This document shows, one piece after another, positions 1-8,515 of a stretch of DNA of 64,000 bases (the first letter of the stretch is position 1; each line of letters opens with the position of its first letter). A program made the position numbers and the translations under genes. This stretch comes from Selenomonadaceae bacterium (GTDB lineage: Bacteria; Bacillota; Negativicutes; Selenomonadales; Selenomonadaceae). The stretch spans positions 62,001 through 126,000 of the forward strand of contig JAFWWC010000026.1 in NCBI GenBank assembly GCA_017518105.1, read 5' to 3'. The notes under the pieces were generated by a model. That model saw nothing but the letters and a program-made list of their open reading frames with translations. It was not told where the DNA came from and did not search any database.

Positions 1-1
1 T

Positions 2-385
2 TTTAGTGGCGGCTTTATCGCTGAATTTGAAGTTCCGACTTATGTCAAAGTCATGTGCGCGGCGGCTATGGCAATCGGGACGGCGACGGGCGGTTGGCGC
101 ATAATAAAAACCGTCGGCGGCAAAATTTTTAAGCTGGAGCCACCGAGCGGCTTTGCGGCGGATTTGAATTCTTCATGCGTAGTCTTCGGCGCGACGCTGT
201 TAAATTTGCCCGTCTCGACCACTCACGTTGTCTCCGGTTCGATAATGGGCGTGGGCACTGCCAAGAGGATAAACGCTGTTCGTTGGGGCACGGCTCAACA
301 AATGCTAAAAGCCTGGGGCATGACAATCCCAATCACGGCGGCAATCGGGGCGGCGTCGTTCGCTTTGGTCGAGTTCGCCTTCTAA
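2..385 (+). CDS. PiT-family inorganic phosphate transporter, C-terminal part (5' truncated by window edge)
   Basis: The reading frame is open from base 2 and ends at TAA 383-385, so only the last ~127 residues are present. The visible part has the C-terminal PiT repeat: a GFAA segment, then PVSTTH followed by an S-G-S-I-M-G-V-G stretch, and two hydrophobic helices at the end. In this family the PVSTTH-type motif belongs to the second half of the phosphate/cation symporter in the inner membrane. A hairpin terminator follows at 409-431, so this is the last gene of its transcript. PiT genes often sit beside a DUF47 regulator; if one exists here it lies upstream, outside the window. The family call is secure; substrate specificity is inferred from the family. 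Confidence 0.88.
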   Translation, partial: FSGGFIAEFEVPTYVKVMCAAAMAIGTATGGWRIIKTVGGKIFKLEPPSGFAADLNSSCVVFGATLLNLPVSTTHVVSGSIMGVGTAKRINAVRWGTAQQMLKAWGMTIPITAAIGAASFALVEFAF

Positions 386-408
386 GCCGATTGATAATCC
401 TTAAGAAG

Positions 409-431
409 CCGTCCTGCCAGACGGATTTTTT
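409..431 (+). terminator. Rho-independent terminator after the PiT gene
   Basis: CCGTC (409-413), a 6-base loop and GACGG (420-424) form a stem followed by ATTTTTT, 24 bases after the stop codon. Confidence 0.7.
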
Positions 432-440
432 CGCATCTCA

Positions 441-467
441 AGAAAAAAGCCTGCTCGCGCAGGCTTT
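441..467 (-). terminator. Terminator of the diguanylate cyclase gene
   Basis: A perfect 9-bp stem (446-454 with 459-467, loop TCGC) is followed on the minus strand by TTTTTTCT. The stop codon of the cyclase (466-468) lies inside the stem. It closes the minus-strand Tad/cyclase region. Confidence 0.8.
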
Positions 468-2085
468 AACTTTTCTTATCGTCTTTGTCGTCGTCCTCTT
501 CTTCGGCAAGTAGCTCGCAATAGTAACCGTTCTTGCCATTGTTTTTAACGTGATAAACTGCTTTGTCCGCCACTGAAAACAGAGTGTCATAATCGCGCCC
601 GTTCTGCGGAGCTACCGCAATGCCGATACTCGCCGTGACGAAGTGCGACTTTCCCTCCAACGCCAGATTGAACGCGATTTGCTTAATTTGCTCGGCCTTA
701 CGAACAACAACTTCCATGTTCGGCAAGCTGTCAACGATAACAACAAACTCATCGCCGCCGAAACGCCCTATGCAATCGTTCGGGCGGAAAATTTTCTTCA
801 AGCCCTTTGCAAACTCGACTAAAACCTTATCGCCGAATTGATGCCCCAAAAGGTCGTTGACTTCTTTAAAATGGTCAAGGTCGATTATGTAAAACGCTAG
901 GAAGATATTCGCCGCCTCATTCTCGTTGAAAGTCTTGAGTTTCATCTTGCAGAGGTTTTCCATCGTCTTCTTGTTGAAAAGCTCCGTGAGTTTGTCCAGC
1001 TCCGATTCCAGTTGGAAGGCGTCGCGGTCTGATTTCATCTTATTAAACGCCTTTGCCATCTGTCCAAGCTCGTCATTGGAAGAAATTTCGATTTTGTCAA
1101 CTTCAGCTTTGCCGCTAACAATTTCATCGACGACGGTTGTCATCTCGATAATCGGTTTCGTAACGCGTATCGTCATAAAGTAAGCAACGATGGTGCCGCC
1201 GAACAGCATAACCATACCGAAGATAATCGCCTTTGCCGCCTTGTCATAGACCGTATCCATGATGTGATAATATGGGCGAATCGTGATAATCATCCAGCCC
1301 GTATTGACATTGCGCGAATAAGCGATAAAAGATTTCTCGCCGTTCACGGGCAGAACCGTGGAGCCTGAACTGTTATAAATTTTGTCTAGGATAAATTTGT
1401 AATGATTTTCATTGGTGTATCTTGCGTTGAATTTTTCAAGGTCGCTAGAGGTGGCGATAACGTGCCCGCGTCTGTCCATAAGGATAATATAGCTGTCTTC
1501 TTCGTCTAGGTTTTTGATAAACTCTTCCAGCACAGATAAATCAAAGTTCCTTTGCACCATACCGATAGGCTTGCCTTCAGCGTTGCGCACGGGAGATTCC
1601 ACAACAACAATCATACTGCCCGTAGACATGCTTGAGATAATATCGGAGACATAAGTCCTGCCCTTCATCGCCTCTTTAAAGTGTTGCCGCTTACTCAAGT
1701 TCACGAGGGTTGCGCCGTCCGTGCGAATGAGTTGCCACGCGTCAGCTCCGGTCAATGCCATGTTGTTTTCGTCGCCGAAGATGTCGTTCGTATCGTTCAA
1801 AATCTTTTCGACGACTTGGCGGCGTTGTGGAGTCGGCTCTTGAAGATACTGCACCACCTCAGAAGATAAAGCAACCGATTGCAAGACCACTTGATTTTTT
1901 TCGATTAGCTCGGAGATATGTTCAGATATGATGGTGTTCCTAAGCAAGCCTGTTTGCTTTGCGTATTCCTCCAAATCGTCTATGGTGCTGTTTGCGCCCA
2001 TGATGACGAGCAGGATAAACGGAATCGCCCCCATGATAATGAACAATGCGAAGAGTTTCGCTCGAATACCTTTATTAATTTCCAT
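466..2085 (-). CDS. Membrane sensor diguanylate cyclase (dCache-HAMP-GGDEF)
   Basis: A 539-residue protein predicted to make cyclic di-GMP. It has an N-terminal membrane helix (about residues 8-30), an extracytoplasmic dCache-like sensor region (about 35-275), a second helix (about 285-305), a HAMP linker, and a GGDEF domain. The active-site motif is an intact RFGGDEF near residue 443. RPND five residues ahead of GGDEF matches an RxxD inhibitory I-site, so product inhibition is likely. The C-terminus is acidic/lysine-rich. It lies 47 bases downstream of tadC on the same strand with no terminator seen between them, so it may be read with the pilus locus and tie Tad function to c-di-GMP. The ligand is unknown. 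The ribosome site ahead of the ATG is weak. Confidence 0.9.
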   Translation of the reverse strand: MEINKGIRAKLFALFIIMGAIPFILLVIMGANSTIDDLEEYAKQTGLLRNTIISEHISELIEKNQVVLQSVALSSEVVQYLQEPTPQRRQVVEKILNDTNDIFGDENNMALTGADAWQLIRTDGATLVNLSKRQHFKEAMKGRTYVSDIISSMSTGSMIVVVESPVRNAEGKPIGMVQRNFDLSVLEEFIKNLDEEDSYIILMDRRGHVIATSSDLEKFNARYTNENHYKFILDKIYNSSGSTVLPVNGEKSFIAYSRNVNTGWMIITIRPYYHIMDTVYDKAAKAIIFGMVMLFGGTIVAYFMTIRVTKPIIEMTTVVDEIVSGKAEVDKIEISSNDELGQMAKAFNKMKSDRDAFQLESELDKLTELFNKKTMENLCKMKLKTFNENEAANIFLAFYIIDLDHFKEVNDLLGHQFGDKVLVEFAKGLKKIFRPNDCIGRFGGDEFVVIVDSLPNMEVVVRKAEQIKQIAFNLALEGKSHFVTASIGIAVAPQNGRDYDTLFSVADKAVYHVKNNGKNGYYCELLAEEEDDDKDDKKS

Positions 2086-2132
2086 AATTTCAATCTAGCC
2101 CACCCGCTATAGACGGGAAATTTATCTTTGGT

Positions 2133-3134
2133 TCAGCCGCTGAAAGCTCTTATAAGGGAAATCATTGCTGGGAAGAGTAAGACGACGAATATTGACGGGA
2201 AGATAAACAAGACCATTGGGAAAATTATTTTGACGGGAGCTTTCAACGCCATAGCTTTTACCCACTGACGATGACGGTCGCGCATATTGTCCGCCTGCTG
2301 TTTTAGCGTCCGAGTCATGCTCGTGCCCAATTTCTCTGCCTGAATTACCGACGTCGTGAATAAATAAACTTCTTCCAAATCACACCGCCGCGCCAGATTC
2401 GTCAACGCGTATTGGTGCGTCATGCCAAGGGAAACGTCGCTTTGCATTCTGATAAATTCATCGATAAGCGGACCTTTCATGCGTCTAGTCATCTTGCCGA
2501 CTGCGCCATCAAACGAAAGCCCCGCTTGAACACTAACGCACAATATGTCGAGGAATTCGGGCAGTTGCTTGCGAATTGATTTCTTGCGTTTTCTAATCGT
2601 CGTGTTCAGCACGGCAAATGGAAGTCCTGCGCCCACTAAAACCGCTAAGCCGATTATGAACAGCTGCTGAACTGGATGAATCATCACGCCCCGAAGCATG
2701 AGAATTGCAAGAAAGGTGCAACCGATAATCGACAACGCCCAAATCGTCACTAGCCGCTGAACGCTCCACACGCCCGTTTTGCCTGCGCGGAAGATTTTAT
2801 CTTCCAACTGAGCTTTAATCTCCTTAGGCGCGAGCTTTTGAATGCGTTCGTTCAAAGAATTTATAAGCGGCTGAATCACACGAGCGCGGAAGCTTTTATT
2901 ATCCCGTGGCGCGATAACCTGTACTGCGGCGTTCGGTGCTGGCTCAACGACCGTCGGCGTGATGTTCTTCCGTTTCTTAGGATGTCTGGCGCGTTCCGCC
3001 TCCGCTTGTTCAATCATATCGTTCAGACGTTTTCGCAACTGTGCTTCGGGATTTTGCTTAAAGTACACGATACCGAGGCTTAGGATAAAAGCGAACAGCA
3101 CCGAGACAACTAGCGCAATGAAGAACAAAGCCAT
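2133..3134 (-). CDS. tadC: Tad pilus inner-membrane platform protein TadC (T2SS F family)
   Basis: A 333-residue protein starting with a membrane helix, then a basic/proline linker, and a T2SSF domain with hydrophobic segments around residues 130-180 and at the C-terminus (300-330). This is the usual TadC plan. With TadB it forms the inner-membrane platform on which the CpaF ATPase acts to assemble Flp fibres. A GGAGGTGA ribosome site precedes the ATG, only 6 bases after cpaF. It is the last recognisable tad gene. TadB and TadC are paralogous; this one is assigned TadC because it follows cpaF and tadB is the separate gene at 5560-6522. Confidence 0.87.
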   Translation of the reverse strand: MALFFIALVVSVLFAFILSLGIVYFKQNPEAQLRKRLNDMIEQAEAERARHPKKRKNITPTVVEPAPNAAVQVIAPRDNKSFRARVIQPLINSLNERIQKLAPKEIKAQLEDKIFRAGKTGVWSVQRLVTIWALSIIGCTFLAILMLRGVMIHPVQQLFIIGLAVLVGAGLPFAVLNTTIRKRKKSIRKQLPEFLDILCVSVQAGLSFDGAVGKMTRRMKGPLIDEFIRMQSDVSLGMTHQYALTNLARRCDLEEVYLFTTSVIQAEKLGTSMTRTLKQQADNMRDRHRQWVKAMALKAPVKIIFPMVLFIFPSIFVVLLFPAMISLIRAFSG

Positions 3135-3140
3135 TGAGCT

Positions 3141-4640
3141 TCACCTCCGCCCGCTTTGGAAAAACGACGGCGGCAAATCGATGCCATTCATCTGGAACTT
3201 GTCCATGAAGTTTGGCATAAGCCCCATACTTTCATAGTGCCCGACGGATTTGCCCTTCTCGTCGATATAATCCTGCACGTAGCGGAACAGGTCTTGCAAA
3301 ATAATCGTGTCGCCTTCCATGCCTTGTACTTCCGTGATGTAGGTTATCTTCCTTGAGCCGTCACGAATTCTGGACTGCTGCAGAATCAAATCGATTGCCG
3401 AGGAAACTTGCGTGCGCACGGCGCGAACGGGAAGTTCCATACCTGCCATTAAAACCATCGTCTCAAGGCGGCTTAGAACGTCGCGGGGCGTGTTGGCGTG
3501 GGCAGTCGTTAAGGAGCCGTCGTGACCCGTATTCATTGCCTGCAACATGTCGAGAGCCTCGCCCGCACGAACCTCACCGACGATGATTCTATCCGGGCGC
3601 ATACGCAACGCATTTTTCACAAGGTCGCGGATTGTTATCGCGCCGTGCCCTTCCAAGTTCGCTGGTCGACTTTCCAACGTAACGACGTGCGTTTGCTGAA
3701 GCCTAAGCTCCGCCGCGTCCTCGATAGTAACTATCCTGTCCGTTTCCGGGATAAACGACGACAGGACGTTAAGCGTTGTCGTCTTGCCCGAACCCGTGCC
3801 GCCCGATACCAGGATATTCAGCCGCGCCTTAACGCAAGCATCAAGGAACATGCCCATATCCTCGCTTAGCGTCCCGAAGTTTACTAGGTCATGAATCGAA
3901 AGTGCCTTCTTAGAAAACTTACGGATTGTGACCGTCGGTCCGACCAACGACAGCGGCGGGATAATGATATTAACGCGGGAGCCATCAGCAAGACGGGCGT
4001 CAACCAGAGGGCTACTTTCGTCCACGCGGCGACCCAGCGGCGTCAAGATTCGTTCAATGACGTTCATCAAGTGCGCGTTGTCATAAAAGCGGACGTCAGT
4101 TAGTTTAAGTTTGCCTTTCTGCTCGATAAAGATTTGCCGCGGCCCGTTGACCATGATTTCTGTTATGCTGTCGTTCTGCAGGAGCGGTTCAAGCGGACCC
4201 AAGCCGAGCAGTTCGTTGCTGATGTCGTCGACGAGTTGAATTCTTTCGCCGCGTGACAGGGTATAAGCCCCCTCCGCAAGCTCCCGATTGCTGTAGACCG
4301 AGATGATATTTTTTATCTGGTCGCGAGCCTCTTCGCCGCGCACAAGGACGTTTTGCTCTTCGGGCGTCATCTCGTCGACTATGCGGCGGTGAACTGCAAG
4401 CTTTAGTTCCTGCATTACGTCGCTTTTGGAAGTCGAAGCACGCCTGCCCGCGAACGCTGACGCCTCAACTGCCGCTTCGCGTTCCTGTTGGATTTGCTTT
4501 TCCGTGTAGTTCTCTTGATGTGTTGGCGTGTGCTTTACTGCGGCTTCGGGTTTGGATAAACGCTGGCGTTCGGGCATCGGCTGCGGCTTCTCTTCTTTTT
4601 TGCCGCCCAGTCTTTCAAGCAATGACAGAGACCTTGCCAT
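3141..4640 (-). CDS. cpaF: Tad secretion ATPase CpaF/TadA
   Basis: A 499-residue ATPase that powers Flp pilus assembly. After a ~100-residue charged N-terminal region it has the type II/IV secretion ATPase fold: Walker [12 protein letters not shown] (about residue 280), an Asp box and Walker B region containing [19 protein letters not shown], and a His box ([16 protein letters not shown]). All key motifs are intact. A GGGAGGTGA ribosome site lies 6 bases before the ATG. It sits between tadE and tadC in the same direction. The length and motif order match CpaF/TadA rather than PilB or GspE. Confidence 0.95.
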   Translation of the reverse strand: MARSLSLLERLGGKKEEKPQPMPERQRLSKPEAAVKHTPTHQENYTEKQIQQEREAAVEASAFAGRRASTSKSDVMQELKLAVHRRIVDEMTPEEQNVLVRGEEARDQIKNIISVYSNRELAEGAYTLSRGERIQLVDDISNELLGLGPLEPLLQNDSITEIMVNGPRQIFIEQKGKLKLTDVRFYDNAHLMNVIERILTPLGRRVDESSPLVDARLADGSRVNIIIPPLSLVGPTVTIRKFSKKALSIHDLVNFGTLSEDMGMFLDACVKARLNILVSGGTGSGKTTTLNVLSSFIPETDRIVTIEDAAELRLQQTHVVTLESRPANLEGHGAITIRDLVKNALRMRPDRIIVGEVRAGEALDMLQAMNTGHDGSLTTAHANTPRDVLSRLETMVLMAGMELPVRAVRTQVSSAIDLILQQSRIRDGSRKITYITEVQGMEGDTIILQDLFRYVQDYIDEKGKSVGHYESMGLMPNFMDKFQMNGIDLPPSFFQSGRR

Positions 4641-4659
4641 AAAGTTTCACCTCCCCGTG

Positions 4660-5064
4660 CTAATTATTTTCGAGCGTCATTCGATAAGACGCCGCAAAAC
4701 TTTTCGGTGGAAAACCAAAGATAAAATCTATGTCGTGATGAAATACGAAACGCACCTCTACTTCATCCGCGCCCGTAATGTATTCTTCATGCTCAGTATT
4801 ATCTTTCCAAAGGACAGTTTGCGCTGATACCTTGTACAAGGCAACTGCACCTACAGCATCTCCTTTGTATTTATTAAACCGCTCTTCTCTTTGTGATTCG
4901 TCACTTGCTACGGCAATTTCTCTGGCAATGGTACGAGCCTCGTTGCTGTAGTTCATAAACTGAATGAACATTGCTCCTCCGTAAATTGCCGCAAGAATCA
5001 TAAACAAAACCAGCGGTGCCATAAGCGCGAATTCCACCGCCGATTGACCTCGTTGCCTTATCAT
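4660..5064 (-). CDS. tadE: TadE-like minor pseudopilin
   Basis: A protein of about 134 residues with the TadE hallmark near its N-terminus (RGQSAVEFAL), a following hydrophobic helix and a polar C-terminal domain. TadE proteins are prepilin-peptidase substrates needed for Flp assembly. I start it at the ATG at 5064, whose product begins MIRQRGQSAVEF. The frame could open at a TTG at 5100, but that codon lies inside the terminator hairpin at 5085-5120, which argues against it. The gene follows the flp terminator and leads into cpaF 19 bases later. Confidence 0.82.
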   Translation of the reverse strand: MIRQRGQSAVEFALMAPLVLFMILAAIYGGAMFIQFMNYSNEARTIAREIAVASDESQREERFNKYKGDAVGAVALYKVSAQTVLWKDNTEHEEYITGADEVEVRFVFHHDIDFIFGFPPKSFAASYRMTLENN

Positions 5065-5084
5065 AAACACCGCCCGCCTCTCTG

Positions 5085-5120
5085 AAAAAAGAGCCTCCAA
5101 AAAAATTTTTTCGGAAGCTC
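5085..5120 (-). terminator. Terminator between flp pilin and tadE
   Basis: On the minus strand an 8-bp stem (5113-5120 with 5091-5098, one G-U pair) is extended by an A/T-rich inner stem and followed by TTTTTT (5090-5085). It lies 62 bases past the flp stop, so most flp transcripts should end here and only read-through would reach tadE-cpaF-tadC. Confidence 0.8.
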
Positions 5121-5182
5121 ATAAAGTTTGTTAAGCCAATCGTTTCTTATTTAGTTTTGGTCTGTCCTCATCGTCAGCAAGA

Positions 5183-5413
5183 TTATTGGCTAGTATCATT
5201 TGCCGCTGCCCAGCTACCTGCTCTTGCAGATGCAGAACTAACCATATCACTTGCGCCGCCAAATGCATTCTTGACAGCCTGACCGAGACCATTGTTGAGA
5301 GCGACGATAGCGATAGCTGCGACGAAAGCGATGATGAGTGCGTACTCAACCATGCCCTGCCCCTTCTCGGACTTCTTGAGTTTCTTGACCAACTTTTCGA
5401 TGTACTTAATCAT
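5183..5413 (-). CDS. flp: Flp-type type IVb pilin
   Basis: A 76-residue prepilin, the likely major subunit of the Tad pilus. It has a short lysine-rich leader, then KGQGMVEYALI, the Flp signature: cleavage by prepilin peptidase after the Gly, a Glu at +5 and a Tyr at +6. A hydrophobic helix and a short Ala/Ser-rich tail follow. A strong GGAGGAG ribosome site sits 7 bases before the ATG. It has its own promoter (5514-5542) and terminator (5085-5120), so it can be transcribed far above the machinery genes. No prepilin peptidase gene (TadV/CpaA) is present in the window. Confidence 0.95.
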   Translation of the reverse strand: MIKYIEKLVKKLKKSEKGQGMVEYALIIAFVAAIAIVALNNGLGQAVKNAFGGASDMVSSASARAGSWAAANDTSQ

Positions 5414-5513
5414 AAGATATCTCCTCCAAACTTAAACTTTCCTTTGATTTAATCCATCTATCCTTGACGACCAGTCCTGTCACGACCAATCACTTCAAAG
5501 CTTAAGCAACGGT

Positions 5514-5542
5514 ATTATAAATCCTTAATCTGATAAATTCAA
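5514..5542 (-). promoter_or_regulatory. Sigma-70-type promoter of flp
   Basis: Minus-strand TTGAAT (5542-5537), 17-base spacer, TATAAT (5519-5514), in the 146-base gap between tadB and flp. The expected start gives a leader of nearly 100 bases before the pilin ATG. Confidence 0.78.
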
Positions 5543-5559
5543 GTGTTTTCATGAAACTT

Positions 5560-6522
5560 TTAGACTTCGATGTCGACGATACGCTGAATGACGACAAAAC
5601 CGATAAACTCCATGATGAGTGCCACGGCAAGTGCAATGCGTCCGGATTCTTCCGTGAACAGCATCATCGTTTGGTCGTGATTGAAAAAGTAGCAGAATAT
5701 CGCCACGACGAACGGCAACAGGATTAGCACCCACGCCGAGAACCTGCCTTGCGCTGTCAGAGCTTTAATCTCACGTTTCATGCGGATTCGTTCGACTATG
5801 GTTTCGCTTATGGTGTCTAGGATTTGCGCGAGGTTGCCGCCGACTTCACGCTGAATCAAAACCGCCGTTACGACTAAGTCAAAGTCTGGGCTGGCGATTC
5901 GCTGATTCATTTGCTCCAATGCGTCTTCCAATGTCACGCCCATTGCAATATCAGTCGCGACGCGTTCAAACTCGGTGCTCATCGGCGGTTCCATTTCGCG
6001 AGCTACCACGTCCATTGCCTGTTGAAAGCTGTAACCTGCCCTCAAGGCATTTGCGACCGTCGTCAGGCAATCACCGAGCTGTTCCGTAAAAGAATTGCGC
6101 CGCTTGTTTATCGCTATTGAACTCCACATCCACAAGCCCAGCGGTATCGCTATGGCGGCGACTATCGCAACCGAGAAATTCAGCGTAATAACGAAACTAG
6201 CACCGCCGCCCAATAACGCACACAATATCGAAAGGACGATGAACTCCGCGCCGAACAGAGGAATGCCCGCTTGCTTTAGGCGGAAGTCCATCTTCTTTGC
6301 AATTTTCCATTCGGAGATAGGTTTCGCTATCCGCTTAATGAATTTGGCAATGCGTTGGATAATGTCCTCGTCCTTGTCTGAAGATTTATTCGAGTCGGCG
6401 TCGTAGTGTCGGCGCAAGCGGTGGAAGATGTCTATTTTGCTTCTCTGCTTGATAAGAAGAACTATAAAGATAACTAAGAAGAAAAAGTCTACTGCACAAA
6501 ATAACGAGATGAGGAAGATCAT
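5560..6522 (-). CDS. tadB: Tad pilus inner-membrane platform protein TadB (T2SS F family)
   Basis: A 320-residue protein with an N-terminal membrane helix, a pair of hydrophobic segments near residues 95-130, a T2SSF domain containing LRAGYSFQQAMDVVA and SPDFDLVVTAVLIQREVGGNLA, and two C-terminal helices. It is the partner of TadC in the Tad platform. An AAGGAG ribosome site lies 9 bases before the ATG. It is separated from the upstream CpaE-like gene by only 6 bases, so the two are co-transcribed. The flp promoter lies just past its stop codon. Confidence 0.88.
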   Translation of the reverse strand: MIFLISLFCAVDFFFLVIFIVLLIKQRSKIDIFHRLRRHYDADSNKSSDKDEDIIQRIAKFIKRIAKPISEWKIAKKMDFRLKQAGIPLFGAEFIVLSILCALLGGGASFVITLNFSVAIVAAIAIPLGLWMWSSIAINKRRNSFTEQLGDCLTTVANALRAGYSFQQAMDVVAREMEPPMSTEFERVATDIAMGVTLEDALEQMNQRIASPDFDLVVTAVLIQREVGGNLAQILDTISETIVERIRMKREIKALTAQGRFSAWVLILLPFVVAIFCYFFNHDQTMMLFTEESGRIALAVALIMEFIGFVVIQRIVDIEV

Positions 6523-6528
6523 AAGTCT

Positions 6529-7635
6529 TCACTCCTTAGCATTGATGATTTTGTCAGCCATGCCGCTAATCGTCTGAACTAGGAGGCTATCCTTCGGCAA
6601 GCCCTGAGCCAGGCGACCGCTATTGGCTACGGAAATCATCTTGTATTCGTTGGGAATCATATCATCGACGGGATAGCCGAGTTGCTCCGAAATTTTTTGG
6701 CGGTTCTCTTCGGTAAAGGGATTAACACGTGTAAAAACTGCGTGAACTTTGCGCCGCCCGTCGTCCTGTTGCGCGAACATGTCCATTGCCTTTTTAGCGT
6801 GTTTAATCTCGAAGCCGCTGTTAATCATCGTCGTGACAAGTACAAAGGTCGAGATGCGGCAGATGTTAAGCGACAGGGGATTAAAGCCCGCCGGCAAGTC
6901 GACCAGCACATAGCGGAAGACATTCTCCGCCATCATGACGACTTCGGTTAAGCTATCCGGGGCGACAAGTTCGGCGTATTCCGGACGGTCGGGACTGCTA
7001 AGGAGTGAGACGCCTTTTTTAACTGGATAGAAGTAAGGGTCGAGCGTCACGGGCGTCAACAACTTAATATCTTGCGTGGCGTCAATGACGGTGCGTTTCG
7101 GCTCCAAGTCGAAGAAAATCGGCAGGTCTCCGAATTGCAAATCGGCGTCAATCAACGCGACACGTTCGCCAGTCTTCTCTGCAATTAGAAAGGCGAGTAT
7201 TGCGGCTAAGGTTGTTCGACCAGCACGACCCTTTGGGCTGAAGAAGGAAATTAATTTGGCGGGCTTGTGCTTGCCGCGGGCGGCGTAAAGTTGAAGGTGT
7301 TCGAGAATATCCTTAGCCGAGAACGGTTTCAAGATACAACCTGTCGCGCCGCCTTCCATGACCTTTTGTGCAATAAGCGGTTCCCATTGGCTCATCGTGC
7401 CTAGGATATAAGCTTTAGGAAAAGCGGAGACAAAATCGGGAATCATGTTAAGGACTTCTTCGTTGTCGACGTTCATAAAGAACAAATTTGGCTGAAACAT
7501 AGCCGCCGGATTAATCGCGGCGTGCGCTTGCTTATAAGTCGCCGCAACGTCGAAATCGGGCGAACGCCTAAGAACGGTAACCATGTCCTCAAGCATGTTC
7601 GGGTCGTCTTCAATTACAATCACTCGATAAGCCAA
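6529..7635 (-). CDS. CpaE/TadZ-like protein: receiver-like domain plus MinD-type ATPase
   Basis: A 368-residue protein. Residues 1-120 resemble a response-regulator receiver (VIVIEDDPNML, later LKPFSAKDIL), but the usual phospho-Asp segment reads NLFFMNVDN, so phosphorylation is doubtful. An atypical receiver is known in CpaE/TadZ. Residues 130-368 are a MinD/ParA-like ATPase with a deviant Walker A (FFSPKGRAGRTTLA) and LIDADLQFGD. CpaE/TadZ proteins localise the pilus machine to a cell pole. The start is a TTG at 7635 behind GGGGGT. The upstream gene is a second CpaE-like ATPase, 14 bases away. Confidence 0.85.
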   Translation of the reverse strand: MAYRVIVIEDDPNMLEDMVTVLRRSPDFDVAATYKQAHAAINPAAMFQPNLFFMNVDNEEVLNMIPDFVSAFPKAYILGTMSQWEPLIAQKVMEGGATGCILKPFSAKDILEHLQLYAARGKHKPAKLISFFSPKGRAGRTTLAAILAFLIAEKTGERVALIDADLQFGDLPIFFDLEPKRTVIDATQDIKLLTPVTLDPYFYPVKKGVSLLSSPDRPEYAELVAPDSLTEVVMMAENVFRYVLVDLPAGFNPLSLNICRISTFVLVTTMINSGFEIKHAKKAMDMFAQQDDGRRKVHAVFTRVNPFTEENRQKISEQLGYPVDDMIPNEYKMISVANSGRLAQGLPKDSLLVQTISGMADKIINAKE

Positions 7636-7649
7636 AGTCTAAACCCCCT

Positions 7650-8501
7650 TCAAAATCCGAACCAACCTTTGACTTTGCTAAGGAATCCGCCGCCGCTTGT
7701 CGATTGTTCTTCTGGCTGAAGCATGGACTTTGGGCGGTTGGTGTAAAGCCCGACGAGGTCATCAAAACTTTTTGTCAGCTTTGAATCGGGCGCGGCGAAC
7801 ATCAAGGGTTGCCCCGTGTTAATAGACTTATTGACGGAAGGATAATCGTTGGGCAATCTGTGATAGAACGACTCACCCAAGAGCCTTTCAACGTCGCGGC
7901 TTTCGATTAGCTTTTGGGAATCGGCGCGGTTTTCGACGAGGCGGATTTTACTTTCCTCGTATTCAAAGCGAATCAGCGTATCATAGCCGACCTTGTAATT
8001 TTTTAGGGCTGGCAAGAAGTCGATAACGCCGACGTAATTTATAACCGTGCTGAGGTCAAGCATCGCCAAATTCAACGCGCTGAACATTGAGTTGAGGTCT
8101 AGGATAACGTAATCGAAGTAGTTTAGCTGATTGACAAAAGTCGTGACAACTTGAACATCAATTAGGTAAGCGTCGAAGACGTAAAGCGGCGCGGGCAAGA
8201 TAGAAAAGGTTACGTCGCCTTGCGTATACTCGGTAAGGAAATTTCTTATGTTGAAGTTGTCGGGGTGGTCAAGGTAAGCTCGTTGAGCCGCCGCGACAGT
8301 GTTTGTGGAAGAGAGCTTAAGATAATTTAGCACGTCACCAAACTGCAAATCCAAATCGCACAGGCAGACTTTGTAGCCTTCATGAGCAAGCCCCGTCGCC
8401 AAGTTAATTGCAACGATAGTTTTGCCGATGCCGGGCGTCGTGCTGAAGACGCTGATAATAACACTGCTTCTTTCGATTAAGTTATCAGTTGCGACTGCCA
8501 T
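7650..8501 (-). CDS. Second CpaE-like ATPase, without receiver domain
   Basis: A 283-residue MinD/ParA-like ATPase. It starts almost directly with the deviant Walker A (FSTTPGIGKT, about residue 20) and CDLDLQFGD, the same CpaE-type motif as the next gene, but it lacks the N-terminal receiver-like domain. It ends with a short Ser/Gly-rich tail. An AAAGGAGGG ribosome site lies 6 bases before the ATG. Placed between the secretin and the full-length CpaE-like protein, it probably also acts in positioning the Tad apparatus. The two proteins may form a heteromeric pair; that is inference. Confidence 0.82.
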   Translation of the reverse strand: MAVATDNLIERSSVIISVFSTTPGIGKTIVAINLATGLAHEGYKVCLCDLDLQFGDVLNYLKLSSTNTVAAAQRAYLDHPDNFNIRNFLTEYTQGDVTFSILPAPLYVFDAYLIDVQVVTTFVNQLNYFDYVILDLNSMFSALNLAMLDLSTVINYVGVIDFLPALKNYKVGYDTLIRFEYEESKIRLVENRADSQKLIESRDVERLLGESFYHRLPNDYPSVNKSINTGQPLMFAAPDSKLTKSFDDLVGLYTNRPKSMLQPEEQSTSGGGFLSKVKGWFGF

Positions 8502-8515
8502 GAAAGCTCCCTCCT

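Noticed and set aside
5064-5100. Upstream TTG start for tadE at 5100
   Set aside because: It lies within the flp terminator hairpin, and the residues added do not match TadE N-termini.
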